Source of the DNA: Eublepharis macularius
Lineage: Eukaryota > Chordata > Lepidosauria > Squamata > Eublepharidae
Assembly: GCF_028583425.1 (NCBI RefSeq)
Contig: NC_072795.1
Location: forward strand, 66,292,001-66,356,000
Direction: 5' to 3'
Length of the DNA: 64,000 bases
The position numbers and the translations under genes are program-made. Below, piece by piece: positions 20,540-32,640 of this stretch. Under the pieces are notes generated by a model. The model was not told the DNA's origin and ran no database searches. It saw nothing but the letters and a program-made list of their open reading frames with translations. Every line of letters starts with the position of its first letter. The first letter of the stretch is position 1.

Positions 20540-21600
20540 AAATACCACGATCCTATAAGTTTCAGCAGGACTTACTTTCAATAATGTATTCAGGATTGCA
20601 GCACTGTAGACTAAGCTTTACTCAGAAGTAAAACCCACAGAGCTCGATGGAACTTCCAAAGATAAATGTGCTTAAGACAACTTCAAACCAAGGAAAATGT
20701 TCAGTGGCCTGCAATTCCTAGGTGTTTTCCCGCACAGTCATTTTACAGCATTTCAGAATCTATTCTGCTTCCCATGTACTGCAGAGTTCTTCATGCGCAA
20801 GGGCGTAATAGGAAGCAGAAACAGGTTTTGTCCATCTTTTCCTGGTTTTTCCCCCTGCACACATTCTGTGATTTTTTAAAGCTACTGCCCAGTCTCTGCT
20901 GGTGCATGTTGTGCTGGTGCAGAATCAAAAACTCCCATTCTGCTTCTTGTACCCTACTTTTCCTTTCCCCCAGGAGCTGATTGGTCTGTCCACCGGTAAC
21001 CACTCCCGCCCTCCTCAGCTCTCTGAACTCCCTTCCCACCATTTTTATCAGTAAAGCAATGTAAGGGTCAAAAGGCTGCTTCTCTGTTCACTTCCTTCCT
21101 CCCAGGCATGCGTGCACTCTCTTATTTTTTTTTTCAAAGACAAGAAGGAGTCCTAATGTTGCTATTCCCTGCTGAAGGGGTTCAATTGCTGCTTTCCCCT
21201 TCTTCCCTCAGTGGTATGAGCAAACTCTCTGTCTCTTTTTTTTGCAAAGCCAGGAATGAGTTGTATTGTTACTGCTTGTTTCTCCTGTCTTTAAAAGCCA
21301 GGAAAGGGTTAAATGGCTGCTTTCCCCTCCCTCCCAACATCTCCTCCTAATGCTAAAAAGGAAAAAAAACCCCAAGCATTTGCAAAACAAAGTGGCAAGC
21401 TGCTGGGAATGAAGCAGCAGCATTTTAACTCTTTCCTGGTCTGGCTTTAAAAAAAAAATGAGAGTGGAACAAGCAGGAAAAGTACATATATTCCCCCAGA
21501 ACTCCACCACCAGTTGCATCTCCAGTGGGCAGGGACAGCCCAGTCAGCAAATACAGGGAGGGGGGAGGGGTTCCAACATTACAATGTTACAACGCATGCG
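20540..21600. repeat. Decayed tandem-like region with 'ggctgctttcccctcc' units
   Basis: From about 21060 to 21350 the motif 'gggtt(c)aaatggctgctttcccc', preceded by 'gccaggaa', recurs about three to four times with roughly 80-100 bp spacing and heavy divergence. From 20540 to 20640 there is a copy of a dispersed motif ('aggacttactttcaataatg'). No gene is seen. Confidence 0.35.
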
Positions 21601-22194
21601 ATTTTTAAAAAAATTATGTCAGCTCCAGCCCCCACAAAATGCAGCTCCAAACCGACACATCTCAGCTCATCAGCAGACACCAAATTGCCTTGAGGTCATG
21701 CAGTGCAGAATGATGGGCCCCCAAGCTGTTTCAGCACCAATTGGCGAGAATGCTCAGCATTAGCAGCTTAAAGTGTGCCATGCAGAATGGGCTGCTAGTA
21801 GTGTGGTCAGTAATTGATCTAACTATGACCTCCAGGGCTATTTTCAGAAGTTATGTTCAGTGTGTTCTGATACAAATGGTATTCCAGCGATACAAGCCCT
21901 TACGTGGTCCTTCTTTTAAATTAGTGTCAATAGCATAACATAATACCAAGGATAATCCTACCATACTTGAATTCAAAATTACCAGCCTATTATTCATAGG
22001 AGGAGGCAGAGAAGAGATTGTTATGGTTACACATCTTGGCAGATGCATCCACTTCCTTGATCACATGCATCACTGGAAAGAGTCTGCATTACAAATGTTT
22101 TCTCTGATTATATGTGGATTTTATAAAGAAAAGCAGACAGCATATAAATGTTCAGAGGTTTATACAGTAACATGAAGTAGTGACGAAATACAAA

Positions 22195-22456
22195 TAATAA
22201 TAATAATAATAATAACAACAACAACAACATTCGATTTATATACCGCCCTTCAGGACAACTTAATGCCCACTCAGAGCAGTTTACAAAGTATGTCATTATT
22301 ATCCCCACAACAATAATCACCCTGAGAGGTGGGTGGGGCTGAGAGAACTAGAAGCTGTGACTGACCCAAGGTCACCCAGTTGGCTGCAAGTAGAGGAGTG
22401 AGGAATCAAACTCAGCTCTCCAGATTAGAGTCCCGCGCTCCTAACCACTACACCAA
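22195..22456 (-). mobile_element. tRNA-derived SINE ('gccagtttggtgtagtggtt' family), copy 1
   Basis: On the minus strand the head has an A-box-like TGGTGTAGTGG and a B-box-like GTTTGATTCC. A conserved centre follows ('gggtgaccttgggtcagtca'), then a tail 'gggcggtatataaatcgaatg' running into (GTT)n/(ATT)n. The tail resembles L2/CR1-clade 3' ends, so L2-type machinery probably mobilised it. Confidence 0.8.
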
Positions 22457-23249
22457 ATAACAATATCAGAGTTACCCTGTGGAAAATATTTTACCCCAGT
22501 TATGTATATAAAAACTTACTACTTTATAGGGTGAACATTGGTTTTCATTCAGTGAATGCATAGAAGCTAACTTTAAACCAATGGGCCAGGCACTCAGACA
22601 ATTACAGAATCAGTTTTTTTCTTTTGGCTTTCAGTCTGCAAAAGGTAGCAGGGACGGCCATTTATGTGTTGACAGAACTGACCAGAAGGACAAAATGACT
22701 CTGGCCAGATACACCCAGAAGTTGCATGTATTCAATGAAGATACCAGAATTTTTCATGAAGAGTATGTGAATGGTCTGTGGACTATTCAGAGAATCTCTG
22801 TCCTTCACTGGGAGACACACAGGAAGAGATGTGAGCACATTGATAAGAAAAGAGATGGCCAACAAGATGGCAGAGAAAGGGGAAAGGGCATGTGAAGAGT
22901 CTGAAAAAATCTGGCAACTTCACCAGCATTCTGCTTACTCATCTGAACACGCAGAGTCAGACCACTGATCTCCCAGAGCCACTATTCCCTGCACTGGCTG
23001 TTGGTGGCTCTCCAGAGTCTCAGGTAAAGGCCTTTCAGTCACCATCTATTCTCTGATCCTTTTAACTGGAGTTGCCAGGCGATGGGCCTGGGACCTTCTG
23101 TATGCCAAGCATCAGCTCTGCCGCCGAGACAGAGAATGTCACCTATGTCAGTATTCACTCCAATGCAAGACTAGGCATACTATCGATAATAAGAGGGGGC
23201 CGTCCTCCCCCTCAGCTGAAAAAAAGCAGCGGGCATTTGAAAGCAGCAA

Positions 23250-23326
23250 CACTTTTCTTCCGTGTGTTTCTCCCTCATTTCCCTCTTGAGAGTTCCACCA
23301 CCTCTTTTCCCAGAAAAAAAGCCCTG
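23250..23326 (+). mobile_element. Fragment of the hAT-like MITE family
   Basis: About 77 bp match the right half of the MITEs at 2854-3019 and 3395-3557, ending 'gagagttccaccacctcttt' and then AAAAAAAGCCCTG. The left part is missing. Confidence 0.75.
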
Positions 23327-23559
23327 GGCAACATTAAGACCATAGAAAAGAGTGAAGGGAGCAGGCAAAGGTATCTGAATGGAGAGAATATTCAGCACGT
23401 AAGAGATGCTTGTTTCCACTCCCTCCCACTTTTGCAGGCACTCCTACCACAGGTTAGAAAAGAGTTTCCAATCTTGCAATTTCATCTGCTTTGAATAAAG
23501 ATGACCTGGGAATAGAATGTTTCTCTTTAGAGCTATTGCCAAATTTTTAATTTTATTTT

Positions 23560-24620
23560 TGTTTTTTATAGTCCAGTTTTCTTACTGAGATTCAAGGTGG
23601 ATTAAACAGTGTAAGTCAATACAATCAATGGCTGAGATATTCAATAAACAATACAATATGGATAACAGTAATTTAAAAAACAAGCATAAATCCAAATACA
23701 GTGCTGCAAACAATGCTGAAACAAAACATAAGCAATTTGGCATGACATTTTACGTGACAGGGAAACTACCCAGTAGGAGCATACTTACAGTAACAGAAGA
23801 AACACAGCAGTAGAGTCTACTGTCCCTGCCCCTTTTCCAAACCATCTTTCTGAACCACTTCCTTACAGCAAAGCCCTAGTACATATTTTAAAACATCTTC
23901 CTGAATAATTCAGTTTTGCTTAACTTTTAATTAATTTTGCTTTCTACCTTATTACAATTCAAAACCTTGAATTGAGCCCAGTAATGGACTGCCTGCAGAA
24001 TGGGAGTGATACGCATGCTCCGCCTAGCTCCTGATAATAATCGAGCTACAGTGTTTTGCACCAACTGAAGTCTATGAGTTGACTTCAAGGACAAACCTAT
24101 GTAAAGCGCATTACAGTAGCCCAGTCTCAATGTTACTGTGGTATGGATCCAGGCGGTCAGATTGGCTGTATCAAGGTAGGGGGGCATTTCCCAGGCTAGA
24201 CTGAGTTGGAAGGCTTTTTTTGCAGTTACATTAACTTGCTTCTCCAACCACAACGCTGGGTACAGTATAACCTCCAGTCTCTTTACCACGTCTGTAAGAG
24301 TCAGCTGAACCCCATCAAAAGTGGTGAGCACAATGCCCTTCAGTATCTTTGTCTTCTCAACCACCATTTTGTCTAGGTTCAGGTCCAATGTGTTTGCTTT
24401 CAACCATTTGAGCACAGCTGTCAAACAGTGACTTTAGACCTTTACTAGATAACCAGGGAATTTAGATAAAGAGATATAGACTAGAGCTGGGTGCCATCCA
24501 GATATATAGAGCTAATGACTTCCAATTCCAAAGTTACAAATAAAATTATGCCCTGTGGAACTGCACAAGACAATTCCTGTACTGAAGATAGTTGGTCTCC
24601 AACAGCAACCCTTCAGTTCA
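23560..24620 (-). mobile_element. L2-like LINE, 3' half
   Basis: The minus strand encodes WLKANTLDLNLDKMV, HTTVTLRLGYCNALYIGLSL, THRLQLVQNTVARLLSGARR and an AVHYWAQFKVLN-type block, the usual order after the L2 RT palm. The frame from 24424 to 23927 is open. Upstream, at 24480-24520, the words of the palm region ('gctgggtgccatccagatat') are still readable. The 3' tail at 23570-23620 ('tgaatctcagtaagaaaac' on minus) matches that at 13037-13098. Confidence 0.78.
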
Positions 24621-27600
24621 TTCCGTGCCGAATAATTGTACCTGGTTCCATCTGTTGTTTTTTTCCAGTTGTCATAAGTTTTTCAGCGAAATCCATTTTT
24701 AAAGGTTTCCCTTCCCTTTAAGTGGAGATTTAATGAAAAAAGCAATTCAAAACTGAGTAAAAAACCCTTCATGTTTAGGCTAATATGCCCCAGTCAAAGT
24801 GCTTTTGTAACAGACCCAGCTTTGCTCTGTTTCCTTCTCACTTCTTGAGAGACTATGTAACTGTGAAGTTTGCCAGTTTCTTTTCCAAAAAAACGGGATC
24901 CTGTGTTTTATAGGCTGGTCTCTCAAATACACAGAGAACCAATTGTTTCTACCAAGCATCTCAACAAATTCCATTTCCTACTCCTACCTCATTCAGGCTA
25001 GCAAAGAATGAGAAGGGAAACTAAGGGACCAACAGGATGAATAATGTAACTGTTCTGTTTGCATCCTGCTGAGAAACTTGGGGGGGGATACATTTTATCC
25101 TCCCTTTTATCATCACAACAGCCCTGTTAAGTAGGCCATAGTAAACCAGTAAATTTCATGGCAGAATGGGACTTTCAACGGGTCTTCCTATTCCTAGTCC
25201 AACACTCCAACATGCTATCTAGTCTTCAAACTCTCCAGGACCCACCACTAGTTCATTCTCCGTCTCATACCCCCTCTTCTGTTTTTATCAAGCCGCTGCT
25301 TAGTGATCTGGGTTGCTCTGCTATCGATCAGCTCTTTTCTCTTTCGCTTCATAATAAATTGTTTTGAGAATCATTTTATAATGAAATGGTAGAAGGGTCC
25401 TTTTTATTATCTTTATTGCTATTGATCTCCTTACAGTGCCTCAGCTCATAAACCATTAGAGTTTTAGTAATCATATAAAACAGTTAACTGCCTGCAGCGT
25501 TACTTCTGTTTGGCGGGATCGCTCAGTCTTAGAAAGCTGCCAGTCACTGAGATCAAAATGCTGGGACGTGGATTAGACAAGGCGGTTTCCCTGCGTTTAT
25601 TTTTAGCTCTTCCAATACAAGAAAACGATCCCTTCTGATCTCACAACTTGGACGCTTTTCAAGGGAGCCTAAGCGTTTGCTGCATGAAGGGTGCCCCATC
25701 CTGAATTTATTGCGATTTATTCTCAATATGCCGGCGGGGGTAGGGGTGGGGGTGGGGTCTAAAGTGTTGCCTTCAATCCTAAAAACCGTGTGAATAGAAA
25801 AAGCAGTGTTTCAGAGGTGCTGCCTCTGGAAGTCCCTTCAAGTTAAATGAGCCTCTAAATTCACCTGTACCTAATCTGGTCACAAGCCCCATTATTTTCG
25901 ACCCCGGCATATTTAGTGGGAAGTAACAGGGCCCTCTTAAACAAAGCCTGGCAGTCAATGGGTTTAGAAACTCTGTTTCAGGTTACACCCTACTGGGCCC
26001 CCTCTCTTCGTGTTCCCAGGCACGTCAGTTTAGGGTTGCAGGCCTAAGTCTTGCGGATCTCTACCAATGAGATCAGTGAGAGGCTGAAAGTGCTGAACTG
26101 TGGCTGGATCGTGCTCTCAAACAAATGTGTCAGTTTACAATTTAAATCTCATTGGAACATTTGCCCACTGATAACCATTGCCAGTGAAGTAAGGGACCTA
26201 CAATGTTTTCCATTAAAATTGATATTTTTTTTAAAAAAAAACTACTGCTGGCCTCTAACTCACCTATTTGTTTTTAATTGTATAGTTTGCCGTGTTATTA
26301 TTGCAGCTGCTCCAAGCAACCGTGGGAAGGAGTTGTAGATTCACATTAAATAACGAAACCAGGGAATTGTTTTCCGGAAACCCCTCCTGCGCCAACAGAA
26401 AGCTAAGGTGAGGTGGCACATAGATGGAGCCACGCCTTATCCAGAGTTTCGGGAGGTTTTGCCCGGGGGGGATGGCTTTGATCAGGTAAGGCCTGCGGGT
26501 GGCTTCAGAAAGGGAGCATTTTAGCCCCTTCCCTTGCCAGCCGTTTGTCCATTCGCAATTCCCCCGTTTCTTTTCGTCCCGAATGATAACAGACGGGGTA
26601 GCCACTCACAATGTTATCCTAAAGGATGGCACTGTTGAGCATTGATTAACACAGGCCCTTAATTCTTCTCCACAATCCTTGGGTTTAAAAAAGGTGCTGA
26701 ATTTTGGCTGGATTTTTATGCCGGGTGGGTGGGGGGCGCTCCGGAGGCACTCCCCCTCGTTCTCGTGACTATGGAAAGGGTAGCATGAATAATGCACGCG
26801 TTTGCCTCCCACCGCAAATTTACTAGTGATGCATATTTAATATTGTTTTGACTTAGTAGAGAAATGCAACGCAGCCTCCTTTTTTATAATTAGTGAAAAC
26901 AGATTATTAATTTCGGTCTGGGGCATTTTTCTCAGTTAGCACCTCTTGGCGGGCAAAAAGAGCAATTCGTCAAAGAAGCGGAGAGGCCGGCCAGCCTCGT
27001 GGAAGAAAGCGAGGAAGCCTCGAGTCCCAGCCCAATTTGTTCCAAGACTTCAACGGAAAGAGAACGGCTTAGTTACAGCAGCTCTTCGGGGGCGGGGGAC
27101 ACTCGGGCGCCTTAATTGCAAATATGCAAATGCAAGCAGACCTCCTGGGCACCGAGATTAAATGCCCGGGGGAAGAGTGCCGTGCCAGCCGCTCTGGGAC
27201 CACGGGGAAGTTGCAGTGAGGAGAGGGCAGAAGCCAGCAAAAGGTTAGCGCAATCCTATGGCGTTACACCCTTACTGGCTAAGCTTATGGAAGTAAATGA
27301 GCTTAGTTAGGAAGGGAGACGCTCTGTTTAGAATCGCACTACAAATCCCATTGAAATCGATCGGATTACATTAGTCATGACGATGGTCCTCCACTGCAGT
27401 CACACTTCACAGGCGCCTGTCCAAATGGCCCAGGACAGCTTCTGCCACAATACAAGGTGCCAAAAGCCCGGCGATGCCATCCTACACAGAGTTACACTAG
27501 TCTAAACCTATTGAAATGAAACCAGTGGGTTTAGACCGGAGTAATTTTGTTTAGGAGTGCGCTGCTAGTACTATTTTGTTTACAATAAACGAACAGCCCC

Positions 27601-28777
27601 TAGGGTTGCCGACTCTGTGTGTGTTGTGTGTGTGTGTGTTCAAGTTCTAACCAGCTCAGACTCTTCTTAGCTTTTGAGATCCGAGGAGATAGGGCCAGCC
27701 TGGGCTATCTAGGAATCTATCCAAGGGCAGTGCATTTTTCTCCAGGCCTGTTGGCAACCCGAACAGCCACTACCCTTGGATTTAATCCTGTGTTCATCTG
27801 AGAGTAAGTCCTGTTGAATTTAATGGGTCTAACTTCTGAATAAATGTGCACAAGCCACGCCGCATTCATTGTGGCCAATTAACTTCAAGTCGAGCCCCCC
27901 CCCCCTCAGATTCACAGTCAAGCGTGATCAGATCGATTTGTGTGCCTCTTGCCGCGCGTGGCAGTTTAGAGCTACTGAATCCAACTAAGGGAGGGTCGTT
28001 GGCGATCACCCCCTCCTCTTGAACAGAGTGCATTCTTCTAATGCTGGGGGCGGGAGAATCAAAAGAACTGTCCGAATTCAGGAGCGGGACATAGATTTTT
28101 CCCTCCACCACAACAACACTATACTTCTTTTTATATATGATTTGAGGCATGTCTTCCACTTTAATTTTTTAATCTGCGCCTGCTAGGGGTGATTCAAATC
28201 CTAGGTCTCTGCCATTATAATAATTGCTACCCCTGAATCTCTTTAAGATGCAGCGAAGAAGCTTGTTCTGAGAAAGAGCTTTCCTCTTCTGGCTTCCAAA
28301 CCTGGAATGCAAATTCCAGGAGTAGTCCTGTTCTTCCTCCATCAAATCATTTGGGGGTTTTCAGCTGAACTAACTACAGCACCCTAAGGGTTTTATGATG
28401 GTTGTGAATGAGCCTCGGGTGCTATTTTTAAAAACTCAGACTTTAGTGGTAACCTAATACTAAAATGCTGAACGCGAACAACATAGTGATTTTAGGGGAG
28501 GGGGGCAAGATACATGGACTTATTCTTTCCTGGGTCACTAATAATATGTAAAGGTAATTTCACTAATTCATTTCTAGGACCACGAGGGCCTTCCAAGACG
28601 ACTTAAGAAACTTTAAACAGAATAATTTAAAAAACGTCAAACCAACCCAAGTAAACAGGGGGAAAAAAGGGAAAATTACAAACTGTAGTTCTGAGTGATG
28701 AAAGGATATATAGATTAAAACTCCCCATCTCTCCAACTGAAATGCGTTGCATGCATAGTCCAAGCATAACCCCCCCT

Positions 28778-28821
<44 letters not shown>

Positions 28822-30899
28822 CGGCAAAGATAATTTCAGGCCACCCAGAAAAATGAGATTCGGTACGCAAAAAGCAGTCCTAACAGGTCTACTCAGCAGT
28901 AAGCCCATATTATTCAATGGGGCTTACTCCCAGGAAAGTGTTCTGAGGATTACACTAAGACGCACTGCTTACGAGGGCAGTGTGGGGAGGGCCTGTCTGC
29001 AAGAGTCAGGCCTGGGGTGGGGTGTGTGCGCGGAGCCGGCTCCCTGGCCGAGGCCCGCTCGCAGCCGCAGAGTGTGCCTGGTTGCTCCCGGGACAGAGCA
29101 TTGGGGCGCCTGCGAGAGCCGCCGCCGCCGCCTGGGCACACCCTTCAGCGAGTAGGCCGGAGTTGCAAGAAGAGAAAGTTCCTGTTTTGATCTCGCCCTG
29201 GTCTGCCCCGCCATTAAAACACTTTCGATAGTAGACAAAATAATGTTAAAGGAATGTGGTGTGTTTTTTTAAGGCCTGTTTGTTTATTCAAAAGGCAAAT
29301 CCCTAGAGAATTGGTTTCTATTTCGGTGCCAAGATGACGATAATCCCGCTCTCGCCTTTACGTCCCCCTCCTCTATCGCCGTTGTGACTAGAGTTGCCAA
29401 CAGGCCTGGAGAAGAATGTCCTGCCCCTTTAATGTGTAGAAATGGGCAGCTGAAAGGCACGGCGCGCCCCTGCTAAAGGGACAGGACTTTCTACCCCACC
29501 CCACCCCACCCCAACTGGCACCCTAAGTGTAAGCCCCGCCCCTGGCTAATGATGGCTCTGCTGGGTGCAAGGCTTCCCGATTTTGTTAAAAGTTTGCTCG
29601 GCCAGAAGGCCCGTCGCTCCTCTAAAACTTGCGAAATCTATTTCAGCGTAAGTTTTCCTGAGTTTCCCCGCGGCTGTTAGTCTGTACTGCGCTCCGGTGT
29701 CATGGCGCTGCCGTTGACCAGCACGGGCTGAGCTCAACTGGCGACTCTGCGGCGCTTCAGCCGGCCTCCCTCCTTCGGAGAGGAACTTGAAAAAAACAAC
29801 TGCGAGTCGTTTCACCTTTGGACGGTTCTCTTCCTATGGGGAGCTGTTGTTGTTCTTTAATCGTGCTGTTTATGATCTCCCACCCCCAGTCATGGTATTC
29901 TATCCAGTTTGATTTTAAAGGCTTCAACCTGGATTGTGAGGCATTAAAAAAAATCTTCCACGGGTGCATTTTAAGGATCGAAACCGCAGGCGCGTTGAAA
30001 GGTCCACAAGAGGAAATTGGTAGCAGAGGTGACCTATACTCTGTCTGGGAAATGGAAACGGCTTTTACTATTCTGCGGCCAAGGATCAGGAAACCGCCGG
30101 CTACTTTTCTTTCTAGGACCTTAAAACGCGTGAATTCTAATTTCAAATCTGCCTCCTATCAACACGTGCTTAAGTTTGCTGGCCTTCCTAAAGTTTAGAA
30201 AAATAGCAGATATCACCGGCCAGACTTTTGTGAGTCCTTATCTAATCTAGAGATAAGCACCCTTTAGTCCTCTTCATAAATAAAGACCGTTCGCATGCAC
30301 ACGTTAGGCATTCAGACTCGCCCTCTTTCTTTGGGAAGTGTGCAGTTCAATTCTAAGAAAAGGTGCTTTCAACCACATTCGCTCCGCGACGGGTAGTCGC
30401 GTCCTTGTCCTCAAATCACCGACTCCAAAGCCTTCTTGCCCGCCATACCCACGAGGCGCTCGTGCCTCGTAGCTGATGCTCCTACGGCGCCCCCCGCCCT
30501 TTTAGGCAACTGACACAGAATTTCAAGGGCATTTGATTCTGCCCGCCAGACCTCCCTCCTGTTTGCGCCGGGACTGGATGTTTCATCACCGAGGTCTGAG
30601 ACCCAGAGGACCACAAAGCCTCTCTGAGTCCGGGACAGTTGAGGCCTGTTCCGGCCAGCAACGACTCTGCAATGACTCCCCTCCGAGATTTCTAGCCCTC
30701 CAAAGCACCTCACAGGAGTCCCACTCCTCCTGCCTCAAAAGCAACGGTCTGCACAGGAGTCTCCTTAGTTTGAAGCTCCTCGCATCACCACCAACTTAGC
30801 CCAGAGCAGGGGCGTAACCTGCCATCAGCCCTTCCAGGAACAGAGGCGGCTAAGGAGCCCTTACACGGCAATACTAGCCACGCTAGGACAGGCACCCCG
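24621..30899. other. Intron 2, repeat-poor half
   Basis: Mostly unique sequence. It holds a (GGGGT)n-like G tract at about 25733-25757, a (TG)n run near 27617-27639 and a (CA)n run at 28782-28820. Short dispersed motifs lie at 27250-27370, 27478-27566 and 28875-28965. An AT-rich block at about 26815-26935 with TAAT cores could be regulatory. GC rises from 29000 towards the exon 2 island. No coding exon is recognised. Confidence 0.45.
28782..28820. repeat. (CA)n microsatellite
   Basis: Nearly pure CA dinucleotides for about 39 bp. It gives rise to Val/Cys-rich spurious frames on the minus strand. Confidence 0.95.
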
Positions 30900-32640
30900 G
30901 GCCAACCCAACCCCCCCCCCCCATAAGCCAGATGCAGACTTCAACGAGGAACAACGAGGGCGCTTCTTAATAGATCGGGAGGGGGCGACAAGGCTCTCCC
31001 GGAAGGCCACGCACGGACTAGAGAGGGGCTCCCCGGCTGGGCCGGTGTCCAGAACGGAGCAGGCCGGCAGAGGGAAAGGGCTGCCTTATACCGGCAGCAT
31101 GATAAAGTTAAAAAGCCCACTCGCCCGCGTCCAAATGAGCTCTCGGCTCTGGGTCCGGGTCCTCCCAGGCTCCAAAGACACCCCCCGGCCAGAGAGCAGC
31201 GCCCGCCGGCTCCGGATCCAGACAACCGCCGAGCCCAGCGGGCCCCCAGAACACAGCCGAAAGCCGAGCCACAGCCCGCTCCCAACCCGGCCCCGCGCCG
31301 GGCCCTTGCCTGGCCTTTGTGCGGGGAAGCGCGCCGCGCCCGGCCGGCCCGGGCACATTCCGCGGGGCGAGGCGCGCTTCCCGGCGCCCCCATTCCACCC
31401 CGGCCCGGCCCCGCTCGGCTCACCTCCACTTCGTCCGCCGGTTCTGGAACCAGGTCTTGACTTGCGCGTCGGTCATCTTGAGGGCCTTGGCCAGCGCCGC
31501 CCGCTCGGCCGAGGCCAGGTACTTCTGCCGGTGGAAGCGCTTCTCCAGCTCGCAGATCTGCAGGCGGGTGAAGGAGGTGCGCGGCTTCTTCTTCTTGGGC
31601 GGCGTCCGGTTCTGGTAGGGGTGACCTATACGGCGTGTTACAGTGAACGGTGAGAGGGCCACTGGAGGGAGACAGGGCGGGCGGGGTGGGGGCAAAGAAG
31701 CAAGCGGCGACATCATCAGGAGGGATCCACAAGCCTCGCAGAGGAGACACAGAAAGACCCGCGGACCGTGGCGGGGAGCCCCCGGAGGCCGGCAGCCCAC
31801 TGGCCCCACCAACCCGCCCCAGGGACCGCGTCAGAAAGGGGTCGCGCTGCAAACGCCTCTGGGGCCACGGCTCCCCCCCTGCTCCCGCTCCCGGGGGGCT
31901 CCACGGAGATCTGAAGCGGCCCCGCCCAGCATCTCCAACCTTCCAGGTACATCGATCAGGTCCCTCTCGGCACCCCGAGCCCGATCGGTATCGCCATGGC
32001 CGCGGGGCGGCAGGCCCACCTGCTCCTTGGGGCCAGGCGCTGGGGAGAGCTTTTGACAGGGGAGCCGAGAGGCCCTGCAGCAACTGCCGCCTGAAGACCG
32101 CCGAGATGCCCCCTGGCTTTAGGCTAAAGCAGCAGGGGGCCCTTGCGGGCATCTTTGCCGGGGACCGAGCTGCGCATGAGGTCGAGGTCCCTCTCCGGCC
32201 AGAAGGGCCGTGGCTGGCGATCCCGGGCCAGACCGCCAGTGAGGCACAGCCGAGCCTTTGCGCTGGTGCCCAGATTCGCATGGCCCGGAGGGTCCCAGGC
32301 CTGAAAGGGCCTGCAGGGCAGAGGAGGCGGAAAGCCGCCGGGCTTTGGTTTGGTTGGTTTCTAAACGGCGGGGCTAGAGGAGCCTGATGCTTGGCGCCTT
32401 GAGCGGGTGGGTTGCTCCCTGGCCAGCCCGCCAACTGCCGCCAAGCAAGAAACTCTGGCGGGGCTCCAGGACAGCCGGCAAGGGCGCCCCTGCGAGACCT
32501 TCAAGCGAGGCCTAGGGAGCCTTTCCGCCCCACACTGCTGGCAAGGAAGGCTTCGATTCCGCAAGGACTGGGGCGGTTCTTTCAAAGAAAGCCCTTGGAG
32601 GCTCCCCGTGCCTAAAGTCACCTCGCTCGGGCTGTGGTCC
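30900..32640. promoter_or_regulatory. CpG island spanning exon 2
   Basis: Very high GC and CpG density surrounds exon 2 on both sides, roughly 700 bp into intron 2 and 1 kb into intron 1. A 497-codon frame on the minus strand here is out of phase with the homeobox and is a composition artefact. Intragenic CpG islands over homeobox exons are common; it could also mark an internal or antisense promoter. Confidence 0.65.
31424..31661 (-). CDS. TLX1: TLX1 coding exon 2 (most of the homeodomain)
   Basis: The 238-nt exon follows the acceptor CTCCCTCCAG and ends TGGAG|GTGAGC. It encodes [26 protein letters not shown], then homeodomain positions 1-56. Helix 3 reads [15 protein letters not shown] with Thr at homeodomain position 47, the mark of TLX proteins, plus invariant Trp48, Phe49, Asn51 and Arg53. 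[14 protein letters not shown] separates TLX1 from TLX3 (SRVQ) and TLX2. Codon 244 (Arg57) is split by intron 2. A second in-frame acceptor, CGTATAG|GTCACC at 31625, would skip the first 12 residues and give a 305-residue protein with the junction RFTG-HPYQNR. The exon lies in a CpG-rich island. Confidence 0.97.

Noticed and set aside
26946..27161. Lys/Arg-rich 71-codon frame that looks like a basic protein
   Set aside because: Short, no motif, in intron 2 on the strand opposite to TLX1, in mixed-composition DNA.
28563..28917. Cys/Val-repeat protein frames
   Set aside because: Translations of the (CA)n microsatellite.
31650..32387. 245-codon plus-strand open frame beside exon 2
   Set aside because: Same GC-driven artefact; no family motif and no partner exon.
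30941..32434. 497-codon open frame on the minus strand overlapping TLX1 exon 2
   Set aside because: It reads the homeobox in the wrong frame and consists of Pro/Ala/Arg/Gly-rich translation of a CpG island. Splice sites and protein similarity support only the TLX1 frame.
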